Positions 32,266 to 40,579 of a stretch of 40,579 nucleotides of DNA are shown piece after piece (position 1 is the first letter of the stretch; each line of letters starts with the position of its first letter). Made by a program: the position numbers and the translations under genes. The notes under the pieces are model-generated. The model was not told where the DNA came from and did no database searches. It was given only the letters and a program-made list of their open reading frames with translations. Source of the stretch: Planctomycetota bacterium (GTDB taxonomy: Bacteria > Planctomycetota > Planctomycetia > Planctomycetales > Planctomycetaceae); assembly GCA_019347905.1 (NCBI GenBank), contig JAHWKJ010000002.1:1-40579 (forward strand), written 5' to 3'.

Positions 32266-33744
32266 CTATTGATTCTCCACCTGCCACTCGACTTCCCTCC
32301 GCCGCCGGGCGATCGCGGCGTCGTCTTCGGCCTTGCGGTCGTCCTGCCATTTGCGAAGCACTTCCGGCGGCTCGGGGAAGCGGCCCTGATCGTCGGTGCG
32401 CTCGATCCAGTCCATGACGGCGGCTCGCAGATCCGTCAGCACTTTGCGGTGCTCGGGCGACTCCGCCAGGTTGTGGATCTCCCACGGGTCGTGTTCGAGG
32501 TCGTACAGTTCTTCGGCCGGGCGGCGGGGAGCCGTGAGGAATGCCTGTGCGGGCGTCAGCTCGCCGCGCTTGTCGAGCATCCGTAACAAGTGGATGACCG
32601 GGTACTGCCGTTCCTTGTAGCGGTTTTGTTGCAGGAACGGCCGCTCGGGCAGAACATTGCGGATGTATCGGTAGCGGGGCGTGCGGACGGTGCGGATGCG
32701 GAACACCGTCTCGTCGCAGCGGTCGCGGGCGCCGAAGGCGTACTCGCGCGGCGGATCGGCCCGCGGACCGAACAGAACTCGCCCCTGCATCCGCGGCGGT
32801 TTTTCGATGCCGGCGATATCGAGCGTCGTCGCCGTCAGGTCGATCGCCTCAATCAGCCGCCCGCTGACACGGCCGGCGTCGTAGCCTTGCGGCGCCTCGA
32901 GCTTCTCCGGCCAATAGATGATGAGCGGGACCCGCAGGCCGCTGTCGTAGCACCACTGCTTGCCGCGGACCATCGCCCGACCGTGGTCGCCCATGAAGAT
33001 CACGACCGTGTTGTCGGCGAGGCCGTCCTCGCGCAGCTTCTTCAGGACCAGGCCGACCTTGGCGTCGAGGGCCATCACCGTGTTGAGGTATTGCGCCCAG
33101 TCGTTGCGGGTGACCGGATGATCGGGATAGTACGGCGGGATGACGACCTTTGCAGGATCGGCCGTGTGCGGGATGCGCTGGTGAGCGCTGTCCCATGCGC
33201 CGCCGCGATGCGTTTCCGGAAAGTTGACCTGCGCGTAGAACGGTTGATGGGTCTTGAGATCGTCCCAGTCGGCGGAGTCGAACGGGCGGCCTGCGACGTG
33301 GAAGTTCCAGTCGGTCTTGCCGGTGCCTTTGACGCCCTGGGCGAGGTCCGTCACGTTGGCGGTGAAGTAGCCCGCGTCGCGGAGCCGGTCGGTGATGATC
33401 CGCACGCCTTCGGGCAGTCGGTAGCCGTCGTCGCGGTGCGAGCGGTGGTTGTGGGCGCCGATCGTCGTCTGGTACATGCCCGTGATGAAGGCCGAGCGGC
33501 TGGCCGAGCAGACCGGCGCGGTCGTAAACGCCCTCGTGAACCGCACGCCGCGCTTCGCCAGGTCGTCGAGATGCGGCGTGCGGACCTCCGGCGTGCCGTA
33601 GCAGGCCAGCTCCGGCCCCAGGTCTTCGCCGATAATCCACAGCACGTTCGGCCGCTCGGCCGCGGGCAGGTGAGGCGGCATCGACGCGGCCGCCGCAGCC
33701 GCCAGTACGCAGGCGCCGATGCGGATTGTTGCAGATGAACTCAT
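32266..33744 (-). CDS. Secreted type I sulfatase (heparan N-sulfatase-like)
   Basis: The product is 492 aa. The signal peptide is at 1-29 (IGACVLAAAAAASMPPHLPAAE). RPNVLWIIGEDLGPELACYG gives the first metal site, with Glu40-Asp41 in place of the usual DD. The formylglycine signature is CSASR (residues 79-83), as in the other sulfatase of this window, followed by SAFITGMYQTTIGAHNHRSH, which strongly recalls N-sulfoglucosamine sulfohydrolases. VVIFMGDHGRAMVRGKQWCYDSGLRVPLI is the second metal region. The C-terminal part ends with ELYDLEHDPWEIHNLAESPEHR and a charged helix. It heads the minus-strand run that continues with the MFS transporter 19 bp downstream. Confidence 0.93.
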   Translation of the reverse strand: MSSSATIRIGACVLAAAAAASMPPHLPAAERPNVLWIIGEDLGPELACYGTPEVRTPHLDDLAKRGVRFTRAFTTAPVCSASRSAFITGMYQTTIGAHNHRSHRDDGYRLPEGVRIITDRLRDAGYFTANVTDLAQGVKGTGKTDWNFHVAGRPFDSADWDDLKTHQPFYAQVNFPETHRGGAWDSAHQRIPHTADPAKVVIPPYYPDHPVTRNDWAQYLNTVMALDAKVGLVLKKLREDGLADNTVVIFMGDHGRAMVRGKQWCYDSGLRVPLIIYWPEKLEAPQGYDAGRVSGRLIEAIDLTATTLDIAGIEKPPRMQGRVLFGPRADPPREYAFGARDRCDETVFRIRTVRTPRYRYIRNVLPERPFLQQNRYKERQYPVIHLLRMLDKRGELTPAQAFLTAPRRPAEELYDLEHDPWEIHNLAESPEHRKVLTDLRAAVMDWIERTDDQGRFPEPPEVLRKWQDDRKAEDDAAIARRRREVEWQVENQ

Positions 33745-33857
33745 CGCGTTGATTCCACAATTCGTGGGTGGACTCCGCCGGCGTGGGCGTGCGCTCCGCG
33801 GCGGCCATCCATCCTACAGCGCGCGACGGTGCGAGACACGCCCACGCAAGGGTTCGC

Positions 33858-33919
33858 CGTTTAGCCGCGTCCCAACGGGACGCGCGCGGCCTCGCGTCCC
33901 GCTGGGACGCGGCTAAACG
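33858..33919. repeat. Family R1 palindrome between divergent genes
   Basis: CGTTTAGCCGCGTCCCAACG... opens the left arm and ...GGGACGCGGCTAAACG closes the right; the arms match over about 26 bp with one mismatch (AACG against AGCG in the centre of each arm). It is nearly the same sequence as the copy at 17321 and lies in the 223-bp gap upstream of both the sulfatase and the second MFS gene, so here it cannot be a terminator for either. Confidence 0.88.
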
Positions 33920-33967
33920 GGCCGGATCTTGAACGCGGACGCGATTCGGTCCATAGTGGACCGCTCG

Positions 33968-35839
33968 ATGGTTCCGTGGCCCGATGGATGCCTGCGAGAC
34001 GATGCCGTGAATGCGACTGTGCCGACCGGCGATGCCGAACGCGACGACCGCCCGTGGTACGCCGAGGTCACCCGCTACCAGTGGATCGTGCTGGCGATCG
34101 CATCGCTGGGCTGGGTGTTCGACGTGTTCGAGGGGCAGATCTTCGTGGCCAGCATGAACGAGGCCATGCCTTCGCTGTTGCCCGAGGACGTGCGGCAGCT
34201 CCCGGTCGAAGACCACAAAGGCTGGATCGCGTACTACAACAACATCACGTTCGGCGCATTTCTGCTGGGCGGGGCGCTCGGCGGCGTGTTGTTCGGCGTG
34301 ATGAGCGATCGCATCGGCCGCAAGCGGACGATGACGTTCACCATTCTCATGTACTCCGCGTTCACGTGCCTCAGTGCGTTCTCGCAGGAGTGGTGGCACA
34401 TGGCCGGCTTCCGCTTCCTGGTGGCGATGGGCGTCGGCGGGGAATGGGCCGTCGCCAGCACGCTGGTGGCCGAGGTCTTCCCCAAACGCGCCCGCGCCCG
34501 CTCGCTGGGGATCTTTCACGCGTCCAGCGTGTTCGGCACATATCTGGCGATCCTGGCGGGCGTGTTCATCATCGGCAATCAGACGTTCGCCCGCGCTGTG
34601 CACGATCTGCTCAAACCGGTGCTGGGCGAGACGATGGATCCGTCGCTGCCCTGGCGTCTTGGATTTCTGGTCGGCGTACTTCCCGCACTTCTGATCATCT
34701 GGATCCGCCGCAGCCTGCGAGAGCCGGAGCACTGGGAGGAGGTCCGCACCTCGGCCATCAACGACCTGACGCAGAAGCTCGGCAGCTTCGAGGAACTGTT
34801 CGAGCCCCGCTGGCGGCGTAACACGCTCGTGGGCACGGGCCTGGCGGCCCTGGGCATGGCGACCTTCTGGGGCGTGCACATTTACGGCAAAGACCTGATG
34901 CGGGCCGACGTGCTGCCGTACTATCTTCCGACGGCGAGTCCGCCGGCGGAGACGACTGCGTCCGCCGCGGCGACGCCGCTGCAATCGAGCAAGCTGCGGC
35001 CCGGCATCCTCGTCAGCGAGGAAACGCGGCGCGAGCATCTGGAGCCGCTGCTGCGTTCGGCGATGGAGGAAATTCGCGACGACGAGAAACACGCGGCGGC
35101 CGCGAAGTCGGCCGATTGGGACGCGTTGCTCCAGGCGGCGCGCGAGTTGACGCGGGAACGCGACATTCGCGCGCGCGAGTTTACCGTCGATGACGCGGCG
35201 TCGGGATCTCCGGCCGGCTTTGCGGTACGGCTCAAGCTGGACCAGAGATTGCCGACGGGCGACGGCGAGATTCGGCTGCCGGACCCGGTCGTCTACCGGG
35301 CCGAATCCAAGGAGGCGGCGGAACTGGCCGCCGCGTATTTCGTGACGGTCCGCGGCGAGCTGGCGGGCCGCATCAAGAACTGGGAAATGCTGGGCATGTT
35401 CCTGGTGACGACTGGCGGCGGGATCGGCCTGTTATGCTTCGGGCCATTCAGCGAATGGCTGGGGCGGCGGAAGGCGTTCCTCGTGTACCACCTGGGCGGG
35501 CTGGCGGCGGCGCTGGTCGCGTTTCAGCTTCTGGCGGGCTGGCAGGTGTGGCTGGTCGCGCTGCCGGTGTTCGGCTTCCTCACGCTGGGGATGCACGCCG
35601 GGTACGCCGTGTATTTTCCCGAGTTGTTTCCGACACGGCTGCGGGGCACCGGGGCGGGGTTCTGCTTCAACGTCGGGCGGATTCTGGCGGCGCCCATTCT
35701 GTTCCTCAGCGGCTGGATGCAGCGCGACTGGGGTTTCTCGCTGGAGAACGCGGCCGCCCTGCTCAGCCTGCTGTTCCTGGCTGGGGCCGTGCTGCTCGTC
35801 TTCGCCCCGGAAACCCGCGGGCGGGAGTTGCCGGAGTGA
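33968..35839 (+). CDS. MFS transporter (sugar/organic acid type) with a large inserted periplasmic loop
   Basis: The product is 623 aa when started at ATG 33968; TTG 33929 is an alternative and neither has a good ribosome site. The fold matches sialate/aromatic-acid type symporters: WVFDVFEGQIFVASMNE in helix 1, GVMSDRIGRKRTMT (the DRxGRK loop after helix 2), RFLVAMGVGGEWAVASTLVAEVFPKRARARSLG (helices 4-5) and the second-half LGRRK motif (EWLGRRKAFLVYH). Between helices 7 and 8 about 160 residues are inserted (TASPPAETTASAAATP, then a charged helical stretch EHLEPLLRSAMEEIRDDEKHA and a beta-rich part). It ends LFAPETRGRELPE-like (VFAPETRGRELPE). The substrate is unknown; the context suggests a sugar or sugar acid. 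Confidence 0.9.
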   Translation: MVPWPDGCLRDDAVNATVPTGDAERDDRPWYAEVTRYQWIVLAIASLGWVFDVFEGQIFVASMNEAMPSLLPEDVRQLPVEDHKGWIAYYNNITFGAFLLGGALGGVLFGVMSDRIGRKRTMTFTILMYSAFTCLSAFSQEWWHMAGFRFLVAMGVGGEWAVASTLVAEVFPKRARARSLGIFHASSVFGTYLAILAGVFIIGNQTFARAVHDLLKPVLGETMDPSLPWRLGFLVGVLPALLIIWIRRSLREPEHWEEVRTSAINDLTQKLGSFEELFEPRWRRNTLVGTGLAALGMATFWGVHIYGKDLMRADVLPYYLPTASPPAETTASAAATPLQSSKLRPGILVSEETRREHLEPLLRSAMEEIRDDEKHAAAAKSADWDALLQAARELTRERDIRAREFTVDDAASGSPAGFAVRLKLDQRLPTGDGEIRLPDPVVYRAESKEAAELAAAYFVTVRGELAGRIKNWEMLGMFLVTTGGGIGLLCFGPFSEWLGRRKAFLVYHLGGLAAALVAFQLLAGWQVWLVALPVFGFLTLGMHAGYAVYFPELFPTRLRGTGAGFCFNVGRILAAPILFLSGWMQRDWGFSLENAAALLSLLFLAGAVLLVFAPETRGRELPE

Positions 35840-35986
35840 AAGCCGCCCGTCGAGCCGCACGCAGCCGGCAATGCTCCGCCTGAACTTGCCCCGCGGCCGG
35901 ACGCCTCGTAAACTTCCCGATCGAGAACATCTGTTTCCACACCATTTTCCGGCTCCGGCCCACGCCGCCCGCCAGGCTGCTCGACG

Positions 35987-36268
35987 ATGAAAAAAGACAT
36001 CCACCCCGACTACCACCCGGTCGTGTTTCTCGATACGTCCACCGGCGACAAGTTCCTCACCCGCTCGACGATCAACTCGAAGGAGATGATCGAGTGGGAG
36101 GACGGCAAGAGCTATCCCGTCGTCCGCGTCGAGGTCAGCTCATCATCGCATCCGTTCTTCACCGGCAAGATGAAGTACGTCGATTCGGCCGGCCGCGTCG
36201 AGAAGTTCCAGCGCAAGTACAACTGGGCCAAGCGCCGCCAGACCGGCGAGCCGGCTGCGGAAGAGTAG
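35987..36268 (+). CDS. rpmE2: 50S ribosomal protein L31 type B
   Basis: The product is 93 aa. It begins [20 protein letters not shown] and contains [35 protein letters not shown], which is the conserved L31 core. The zinc-binding cysteines of type A L31 are absent, so this is the zinc-free type B form. It bridges the 30S and 50S subunits. Its position just before prfA and prmC is common in planctomycetes and other bacteria, so these three probably form a translation cluster, although 272 bp separate rpmE2 from prfA. Confidence 0.95.
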   Translation: MKKDIHPDYHPVVFLDTSTGDKFLTRSTINSKEMIEWEDGKSYPVVRVEVSSSSHPFFTGKMKYVDSAGRVEKFQRKYNWAKRRQTGEPAAEE

Positions 36269-36287
36269 GTTTTCTGAGCGTCCCGTC

Positions 36288-36365
36288 GCACAAGCGTCTC
36301 GCTTGTGCGGGTGTGTTAGAGGAAGTCCCACTCGCTCCTGGCCCGAGCAAGCGGGACGCTTGCTC
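36288..36365. repeat. Two hairpins (family R7) between rpmE2 and prfA
   Basis: GCACAAGCG TCT CGCTTGTGC (36288-36308) and GAGCAAGC GGGAC GCTTGCTC (36345-36365, followed by TACG) are two perfect-arm palindromes. The second repeats the AGCAAGC...GCTTGCTCTACG motif seen at 5922. They may end rpmE2 transcription, though no T-tract follows. The rest of the gap up to 36540 shows nothing that I recognise. Confidence 0.75.
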
Positions 36366-36540
36366 TACGATCTCAATCGCATGACTGCCCCCGTCCGCCT
36401 CGTTCCCTTCCATTAGCGCCCTCCCGCGACACGGAGGTCGTCGCCGTCGCGCGCACGTTGCTGTGCGGCAGCTTTGAGTGGGTTCCACGCCGCCCCTTCT
36501 TTCCGGGGCGGCGGCAGTCGCTTTCGCGGGGGCCGCGGTC

Positions 36541-37605
36541 ATGTTTCCCAGCCTTGATACCAAGCTCAGACGCTACGAAGAACTGGAGCGGCAGCTTCAG
36601 GATCCCGAAGTGCTTGCCGACGTCAGCCGCATGCTGGCGATCCAGCGCGAGTACGGCGGGCTGGCCAAGGTCGCCCAAGCGGTGCGCTCGTACTACGACC
36701 TCGAAGAAAACATCGCCGCCGCCCACGGCATGCTCGAGGAAGAGACGAACGGCGACGGCCGCGCCTACGCCGAAGCCGAGCTGGCGGAACTCCTCAAGCG
36801 CCGCGAGGCGCTTGCCGTCGATCTGGAGGATCTCGCCACCGCCGGCGATTCCATCACCCGCGGCGGGCTGATCATGGAGATTCGCGCCGGCACCGGCGGC
36901 GACGAGGCGGCCCTGTTCGCCCGCGACCTGTTCGAGATGTACCAGAAGCTGGCCGAGAATCGCGGCTGGAAGTTCGAGGTACTCGACGCCAGCCCCACGG
37001 AACTGGGCGGCTTCAAAGACGTGGTCGTTTCGATCGCGGGTGAGGGGGCGTTCCACCAGTTGCAGTTCGAAAGCGGCGGACACCGCGTGCAGCGCGTACC
37101 CGAGACCGAGGCCCAGGGCCGCATCCACACCAGCGCCGCGACAGTCGCCGTCCTGCCCGAAGCCAGCGACGTGGAGGTCGACATTCGCGACGATGACCTG
37201 GTGATCGACACCATGCGGGCGGGAGGACCCGGCGGGCAGAAGGTCAACAAGACCGAAAGCGCCGTCCGCATCACGCACCTGCCCACGGGCATCGTCGTCA
37301 AGATCCAGGACGAGAAGAGCCAGCACAAGAACCGCGCCAAGGCCATGCGCGTGCTCCGCAGCCGGCTCCTGGAGCAGAAGGAGGCGGAGGCGGCCGCCCA
37401 GCGGTCCAATGTCCGGCGCACGCTCATCGGCACGGGCGACCGCAGCCAGCGGATCCGCACATACAACTTCCCTCAGGGCCGCGTAACGGATCACCGCATC
37501 GGCCTCACGCTGCACCGGCTCGATCAGATCATGCAGGGCGAGCTCGACGAGCTGATCGACGCCCTCGTGGAGTTTGACCGCCAGGAACGGCTGAAGGGAT
37601 CGTGA
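36541..37605 (+). CDS. prfA: Peptide chain release factor 1
   Basis: The product is 354 aa from ATG 36541 ([16 protein letters not shown]), the usual RF1 start; the track's extra 21 residues are not conserved in type. RF1 reads UAA and UAG in the A site. The codon-recognition region has [18 protein letters not shown], with the PxT tripeptide at 187-189. The catalytic GGQ is at 231-233 in [18 protein letters not shown]; its Gln is the methylation target of PrmC, which is encoded 1 nt downstream. The C-terminal domain ends with [27 protein letters not shown]. Confidence 0.97.
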   Translation: MFPSLDTKLRRYEELERQLQDPEVLADVSRMLAIQREYGGLAKVAQAVRSYYDLEENIAAAHGMLEEETNGDGRAYAEAELAELLKRREALAVDLEDLATAGDSITRGGLIMEIRAGTGGDEAALFARDLFEMYQKLAENRGWKFEVLDASPTELGGFKDVVVSIAGEGAFHQLQFESGGHRVQRVPETEAQGRIHTSAATVAVLPEASDVEVDIRDDDLVIDTMRAGGPGGQKVNKTESAVRITHLPTGIVVKIQDEKSQHKNRAKAMRVLRSRLLEQKEAEAAAQRSNVRRTLIGTGDRSQRIRTYNFPQGRVTDHRIGLTLHRLDQIMQGELDELIDALVEFDRQERLKGS

Positions 37606-37606
37606 C

Positions 37607-38503
37607 ATGGGCGATCCTGCCGGTCCGGAATCGTCCAGTGCGGCCCCATGGACGGTCCGCAGGATCCTCGAATGGACCACTGCCCATCTGGCGACGCACG
37701 CCAGCGAGACGCCGCGGCTCGATGCCGAAATCCTGCTCGCTCACGCCCGCGGCTGCCAGCGGATCGAGCTTTACACCCACTTCGGCGAAATCGTCAGCGA
37801 GGACCAGCGGGCGATCATGCGGGATCTGGTGCGGCGGCGGGCGGCGGCCGAGCCGGTCGCGTACCTGGTGGGCCACCGCGAGTTCTTCAGCCTCGATTTC
37901 CGCATGACGCCGGCCGTGCTGGTCCCGCGGCCGGATACCGAAACGCTGATCATCGAGCTGCTGGAATTGGCGAAACGGCACGAGGCCCCGCGGATTCTGG
38001 ATGTCTGCACGGGGTCAGGCTGCATCGCCGTGGCGATCGCGGTCAATCTTTCGGGGGCGTCGCTGACGGCCGTTGACATCAGCGGCGAAGCACTCGCGGT
38101 CGCGAGAGAGAATGCACAAGCCCACGGCGTTCAGGACCGCGTGCGGTTCCTGAAGGGCGACTTGTTCGCTCCGCTGGAAGCCTCGGAGCGGTTCGACTTC
38201 ATCATCAGCAATCCGCCGTACGTGCGCGACGATGAGATCGCCAATCTACCGCCGGATGTCCGGCTGCACGAGCCACTGCTCGCATTGCGCGCCGGGCCTG
38301 AGGGGCTGAACGTCATTCGCCGGCTGATCGCCGAGGCCCCCGGGCACCTGCAACCCGGCGGGCACTTGTTCGTCGAGATCTCGCCGCAGCAGGCGCAGGA
38401 CGTCGAACGGCTGTGTGCAGCGACCGGGGCTTACGAAGCGGTGCGGATCGTCCGCGACCTGGCGGGCAAGGATTGCGCGCTGCACGCAGCCATCGCCGGC
38501 TGA
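37607..38503 (+). CDS. prmC: Release factor glutamine methyltransferase
   Basis: The product is 298 aa. PrmC methylates the Gln of the GGQ motif in release factors, using SAM. The N-terminal helical domain (residues 14-95, ending EPVAYLVGHREFF) is followed by the methyltransferase domain with VLVPRPDTETLI, the SAM loop LDVCTGSGCIAVA (131-143) and the catalytic NPPY (202-205). The start codon is separated from the prfA stop by a single base, so the two are cotranslated. A slight extension (GDPAGPESSSAAP) precedes the domain. Confidence 0.96.
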   Translation: MGDPAGPESSSAAPWTVRRILEWTTAHLATHASETPRLDAEILLAHARGCQRIELYTHFGEIVSEDQRAIMRDLVRRRAAAEPVAYLVGHREFFSLDFRMTPAVLVPRPDTETLIIELLELAKRHEAPRILDVCTGSGCIAVAIAVNLSGASLTAVDISGEALAVARENAQAHGVQDRVRFLKGDLFAPLEASERFDFIISNPPYVRDDEIANLPPDVRLHEPLLALRAGPEGLNVIRRLIAEAPGHLQPGGHLFVEISPQQAQDVERLCAATGAYEAVRIVRDLAGKDCALHAAIAG

Positions 38504-38609
38504 ATGGCCGCGGGTGGCGCTGCTTTCCTTACTACGAACGGAACGCGGACTCATTCCGCACAGTTGTGACTGGTTGTGGAGTAAATCTTCCAAAAGTGCA
38601 CGCCTATAG

Positions 38610-38638
38610 TTGCAATGAGTGACAGGATATGGCATGAT
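38610..38638 (+). promoter_or_regulatory. Possible promoter of the deoR-pduL-BMC operon
   Basis: TTGCAA (38610-38615), 17 bp, CATGAT (38633-38638) resembles a weak sigma-70 promoter. It lies in a clearly A/T-richer stretch (about 38510-38650) than the rest of the window, 43 bp before the preferred deoR start. If correct, ATG 38615 cannot be the deoR start. Planctomycete promoters are poorly known, so this is tentative. Confidence 0.3.
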
Positions 38639-38680
38639 TGGACGAAACATGGAGATCGCAGGCAGTCTCGGCAGGGCACG

Positions 38681-39433
38681 ATGCTCCTCGACCAACGACG
38701 CGACCAGTTGCTAAAAGTCATTGAAGAGACAGGATTTGCGTCTCTCCAACAGCTTGCGGAACGCTGCGGAGCCAGCGAATCCACCGTCCGACGGGATCTG
38801 GAATATCTTGACAGCATCGGTCAAGTCCGCCGCACCCGCGGCGGGGCGGCCTATATCGGAGAGTCCCTCACAGATTTTGAAGAACGCCGTTCCCGCAATG
38901 CGGCTCAGAAGAGGCGGATCGCGGCGGCCGCGGTGGAACTGATCGAACCGGGAGAGCCGGTGCTGCTCGACGGCGGCACCACCACGTTGGAAGTCGCCCG
39001 CTGTCTGGCGGGCCGGTCGCAGCAGGTCGTCACCAACTCGCTGCCGATCGTCAACCTGCTGGTGAACCAGCCGCAGATCGAACTGGTGGTCATCGGCGGC
39101 TATCTGCATCCGAAAACGGGAGTCAACCTGGGTCCGCTGGCCGTGGCGGCCCTCAAGCACATCCACGTCCGCCGGCTGGTGATGAGCGCCGGCGGCGTCA
39201 CCGAACGCGGCCTGTACAACAGCAACACGCTGCTGGTCGAGACCGAGCGGCAGATGATCGAATCGGCCCAAGAGGTGATCCTCGTCTGCGACAGCAGCAA
39301 GCTCGGCCGCCCGGCGCTCGCCCACCTGTGCGAACTGGACGTCGCCGACCGCATGGTCATCGACGACGGCATCAGCGACGAGTGGCGGCGCGTGATCGAG
39401 ACGGCGGGAATTGAACTCACGATTGCCAAATGA
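38681..39433 (+). CDS. DeoR-family transcriptional regulator of a microcompartment operon
   Basis: The product is 250 aa from ATG 38681; the track start at 38615 adds 22 atypical residues and overlaps the likely promoter. The N-terminal winged helix-turn-helix reads [51 protein letters not shown] (about 6-56), the classic DeoR/GlpR form. The sugar-phosphate isomerase-like sensor has [27 protein letters not shown] and [12 protein letters not shown], which usually bind a phosphorylated sugar intermediate. The stop codon overlaps the pduL start (ATGA), so it belongs to the operon it probably represses. DeoR-type genes head planctomycete BMC loci that act on fucose and rhamnose (established knowledge of the locus type). 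Confidence 0.93.
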   Translation: MLLDQRRDQLLKVIEETGFASLQQLAERCGASESTVRRDLEYLDSIGQVRRTRGGAAYIGESLTDFEERRSRNAAQKRRIAAAAVELIEPGEPVLLDGGTTTLEVARCLAGRSQQVVTNSLPIVNLLVNQPQIELVVIGGYLHPKTGVNLGPLAVAALKHIHVRRLVMSAGGVTERGLYNSNTLLVETERQMIESAQEVILVCDSSKLGRPALAHLCELDVADRMVIDDGISDEWRRVIETAGIELTIAK

Positions 39434-40131
39434 TTCGGACGGCAAAACACAATGGATCGCTCAACCGGTCCGACGTCGAGCGCGTCGTCCGCGACGTGAT
39501 CCTGCGCTCTCTCGCTGGCGAAAACGGTCGGCCAAAGCCGAATCCGCTGGTGGTCAACATCTCGGCCCGGCATTGCCATCTGACCGACGAGCACGTCGAA
39601 GCCCTCTTCGGGCCGGGAGCCACGCTCACGCCGGCCAAAGACCTGTACCAGGACGGGTTCTATGCGGCCGAAGAAACGGTGGCCGTCGTCGGGCCGCGGC
39701 GGCGGATGATTCCCAACGTGCGCGTGCTCGGCCCCTGCCGCGGCGATTCGCAGGTCGAGCTGGCCTTCACCGATGCAATTTCTTTGGGCATCGACGCGCC
39801 GGTGCGGATCAGCGGCAACATTCAAGGTACTCCCGGCTGCGTGCTGGTCGGTCCGAAGGGCGTGGTCGAGCTGAAACAGGGCGTCATCCGCGCCATGCGC
39901 CACGTCCACATGGGCCCCGCCGACTGCGAGTATTACGGCGTAAAGAACGGCGACGCGATGAAGCTGCGCGTCGTCTCACCCGGCTGCACGACCGTGCTGG
40001 AGGATCTCGTCGTGCGGGCGGGCGAGCGGATCAAGCTCGAAGTGCACCTCGACACCGACGAAGGCAACGCCTGTCACCTGGAGGGGGCGACGAAAGTCGA
40101 GCTGCTGAAGGGGAGTTGTGGCTGCAAATGA
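39430..40131 (+). CDS. pduL: PduL-type phosphate acyltransferase of a bacterial microcompartment
   Basis: The product is 233 aa. PduL swaps CoA for phosphate on propionyl-CoA (or acetyl-CoA), so CoA is recycled inside the compartment. Two zinc regions are visible: [20 protein letters not shown] (residues 42-61, with HCH at 48-50) and [30 protein letters not shown] carries the conserved Glu pair. Residues 12-30 ([19 protein letters not shown]) form an amphipathic helix before a Pro-rich linker, the form of an encapsulation peptide. The start overlaps the deoR stop (ATGA). An R2/R5 repeat follows before the shell gene. Confidence 0.95.
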   Translation: MIRTAKHNGSLNRSDVERVVRDVILRSLAGENGRPKPNPLVVNISARHCHLTDEHVEALFGPGATLTPAKDLYQDGFYAAEETVAVVGPRRRMIPNVRVLGPCRGDSQVELAFTDAISLGIDAPVRISGNIQGTPGCVLVGPKGVVELKQGVIRAMRHVHMGPADCEYYGVKNGDAMKLRVVSPGCTTVLEDLVVRAGERIKLEVHLDTDEGNACHLEGATKVELLKGSCGCK

Positions 40132-40144
40132 CGGCTCAAGGGCT

Positions 40145-40263
40145 GAGGGTCGAGAGTCAAGAGCCGGAAGAATCTCGATCTCCGCTTGCGTCTGGCTCTC
40201 GACCCTCGACTCTTGACCCTCGACTGATTCATTCGTCCTTCGGATTTCGACATTCGACATTCC
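40145..40263. repeat. Family R2 plus R5 repeat between pduL and the shell gene
   Basis: GAGGGTCGAGAGTCAAGAGCC on the left and GTCTGGCTCTCGACCCTCGA plus CTCTTGACCCTCGAC on the right form the R2 hairpin (40145-40226). Directly after it, TTCATTCGTCCTTCGGATTTC to ACATTCCC is an R5 unit. The 153-bp spacer interrupts an otherwise tightly packed operon; GGAG at 40272 serves the shell gene. Confidence 0.85.
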
Positions 40264-40284
40264 CAAACTGCGGAGACTTATGAC

Positions 40285-40560
40285 ATGGCCAAAACCATGG
40301 AAGCCCTCGGCATGATCGAGACCAAGGGTCTCGTATGCCTGATTGAGGCGGTGGACTCGATGCTCAAGGCCGCCAACGTGACGATGATCGGCTGGGACAA
40401 GGTCGGAAGCGGCCTGGTGACGGCCTTCGTGGTCGGCGACGTGGCCGCGGTGGTGGCCGCCATCGCCGCAGGCGCCAGCGCCGCCGGCCCGATCGGCTCA
40501 GTCCTCAGCGTGCGGGTCATGCCCCGCCCGGTCGTAGTAGAGGACGCGGGCCGGCGCTAG
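40285..40560 (+). CDS. Bacterial microcompartment hexameric shell protein (BMC-H)
   Basis: The product is 91 aa, a single BMC domain of normal length. It begins [32 protein letters not shown], contains the pore-lining loop [20 protein letters not shown] (residues 37-56, GSG at 41-43) and ends with the usual VRVMPRPV strand. Six copies form a hexagonal tile with a central pore for small metabolites. GGAG 9 nt upstream supports the start. It is the third gene of the operon; further shell proteins, aldehyde dehydrogenase and aldolase genes would be expected beyond the right edge, of which only 19 bp remain. Confidence 0.97.
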   Translation: MAKTMEALGMIETKGLVCLIEAVDSMLKAANVTMIGWDKVGSGLVTAFVVGDVAAVVAAIAAGASAAGPIGSVLSVRVMPRPVVVEDAGRR

Positions 40561-40579
40561 GGGCGAGCCGGGGGATCGC

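Noticed and set aside
32849-35092. 747-aa ORF on the minus strand
   Set aside because: It crosses the divergent promoter gap and two real genes on different strands; its composition is that of a GC-rich shadow frame.
1-40579. tRNA, rRNA or riboswitch
   Set aside because: I looked for cloverleaf-like stretches and conserved rRNA words in the gaps and saw none; a covariance-model search would be the proper test.

Overview
This is a GC-rich, gene-dense stretch of a bacterial chromosome, most likely from a member of the Planctomycetota. Several things point that way. There are secreted sulfatases beside MFS transporters. Membrane-bound Ser/Thr kinases carry PEGA, LRR and FHA modules. The right edge holds a deoR-pduL-BMC shell-gene cluster of the planctomycete/verrucomicrobial microcompartment type. 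Many start sites lack a clear Shine-Dalgarno sequence, and the intergenic spaces are full of palindromic repeats. The assignment is inferred from gene content and family resemblance; no marker gene was searched.

Layout. 1-5 kb: a cut-off VKOR/SPW-type membrane protein with a histidine-rich N-terminus, a nested repeat/MITE structure, a YjbQ-type protein, an aldose-1-epimerase-like protein, a two-gene remnant (decayed HEPN gene plus a 109-aa partner) and trpD. 4.8-9 kb: two secreted proteins of unknown function and a PP2C phosphatase. 8.9-15.4 kb, minus strand: a membrane protein, folE, a lipoprotein, an FHA-pseudokinase and an active PEGA/LRR kinase; the two kinase genes overlap by ATGA. 15.8-24 kb, plus strand: an ABC-2 permease without an ATPase, a large RND pump without its usual partners, leucyl aminopeptidase, and oxidase subunits III and IV without I and II. 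24.1-33.7 kb, mostly minus strand: two tiny genes, then a tightly packed series that reads (in transcription order) sulfatase, MFS, membrane-anchored unknown, sulfatase, universal stress protein, Gfo/Idh oxidoreductase, menaquinone methyltransferase (menG/ubiE) and ubiX. 34-38.5 kb, plus strand: a second MFS transporter, ribosomal protein L31 type B, release factor 1 and its methyltransferase PrmC. 38.6-40.6 kb: a DeoR regulator, PduL and a BMC-H shell protein, which open a microcompartment operon that runs off the window.

How the parts may work together (inference): the sulfatases, transporters, oxidoreductase and epimerase suit growth on sulfated polysaccharides. The microcompartment is of the type known to process aldehydes from deoxysugars such as fucose and rhamnose. 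The kinase/phosphatase set would provide envelope-to-cytoplasm signalling.

The most unusual structural feature is the density of dispersed repeats. I count at least seven families. Some copies sit exactly at gene ends and supply stop codons, a long C-terminal tail (menG) or an ATGA start/stop junction. One repeat copy is itself split by a 209-bp element with 18-bp inverted ends and an 8-bp target duplication.
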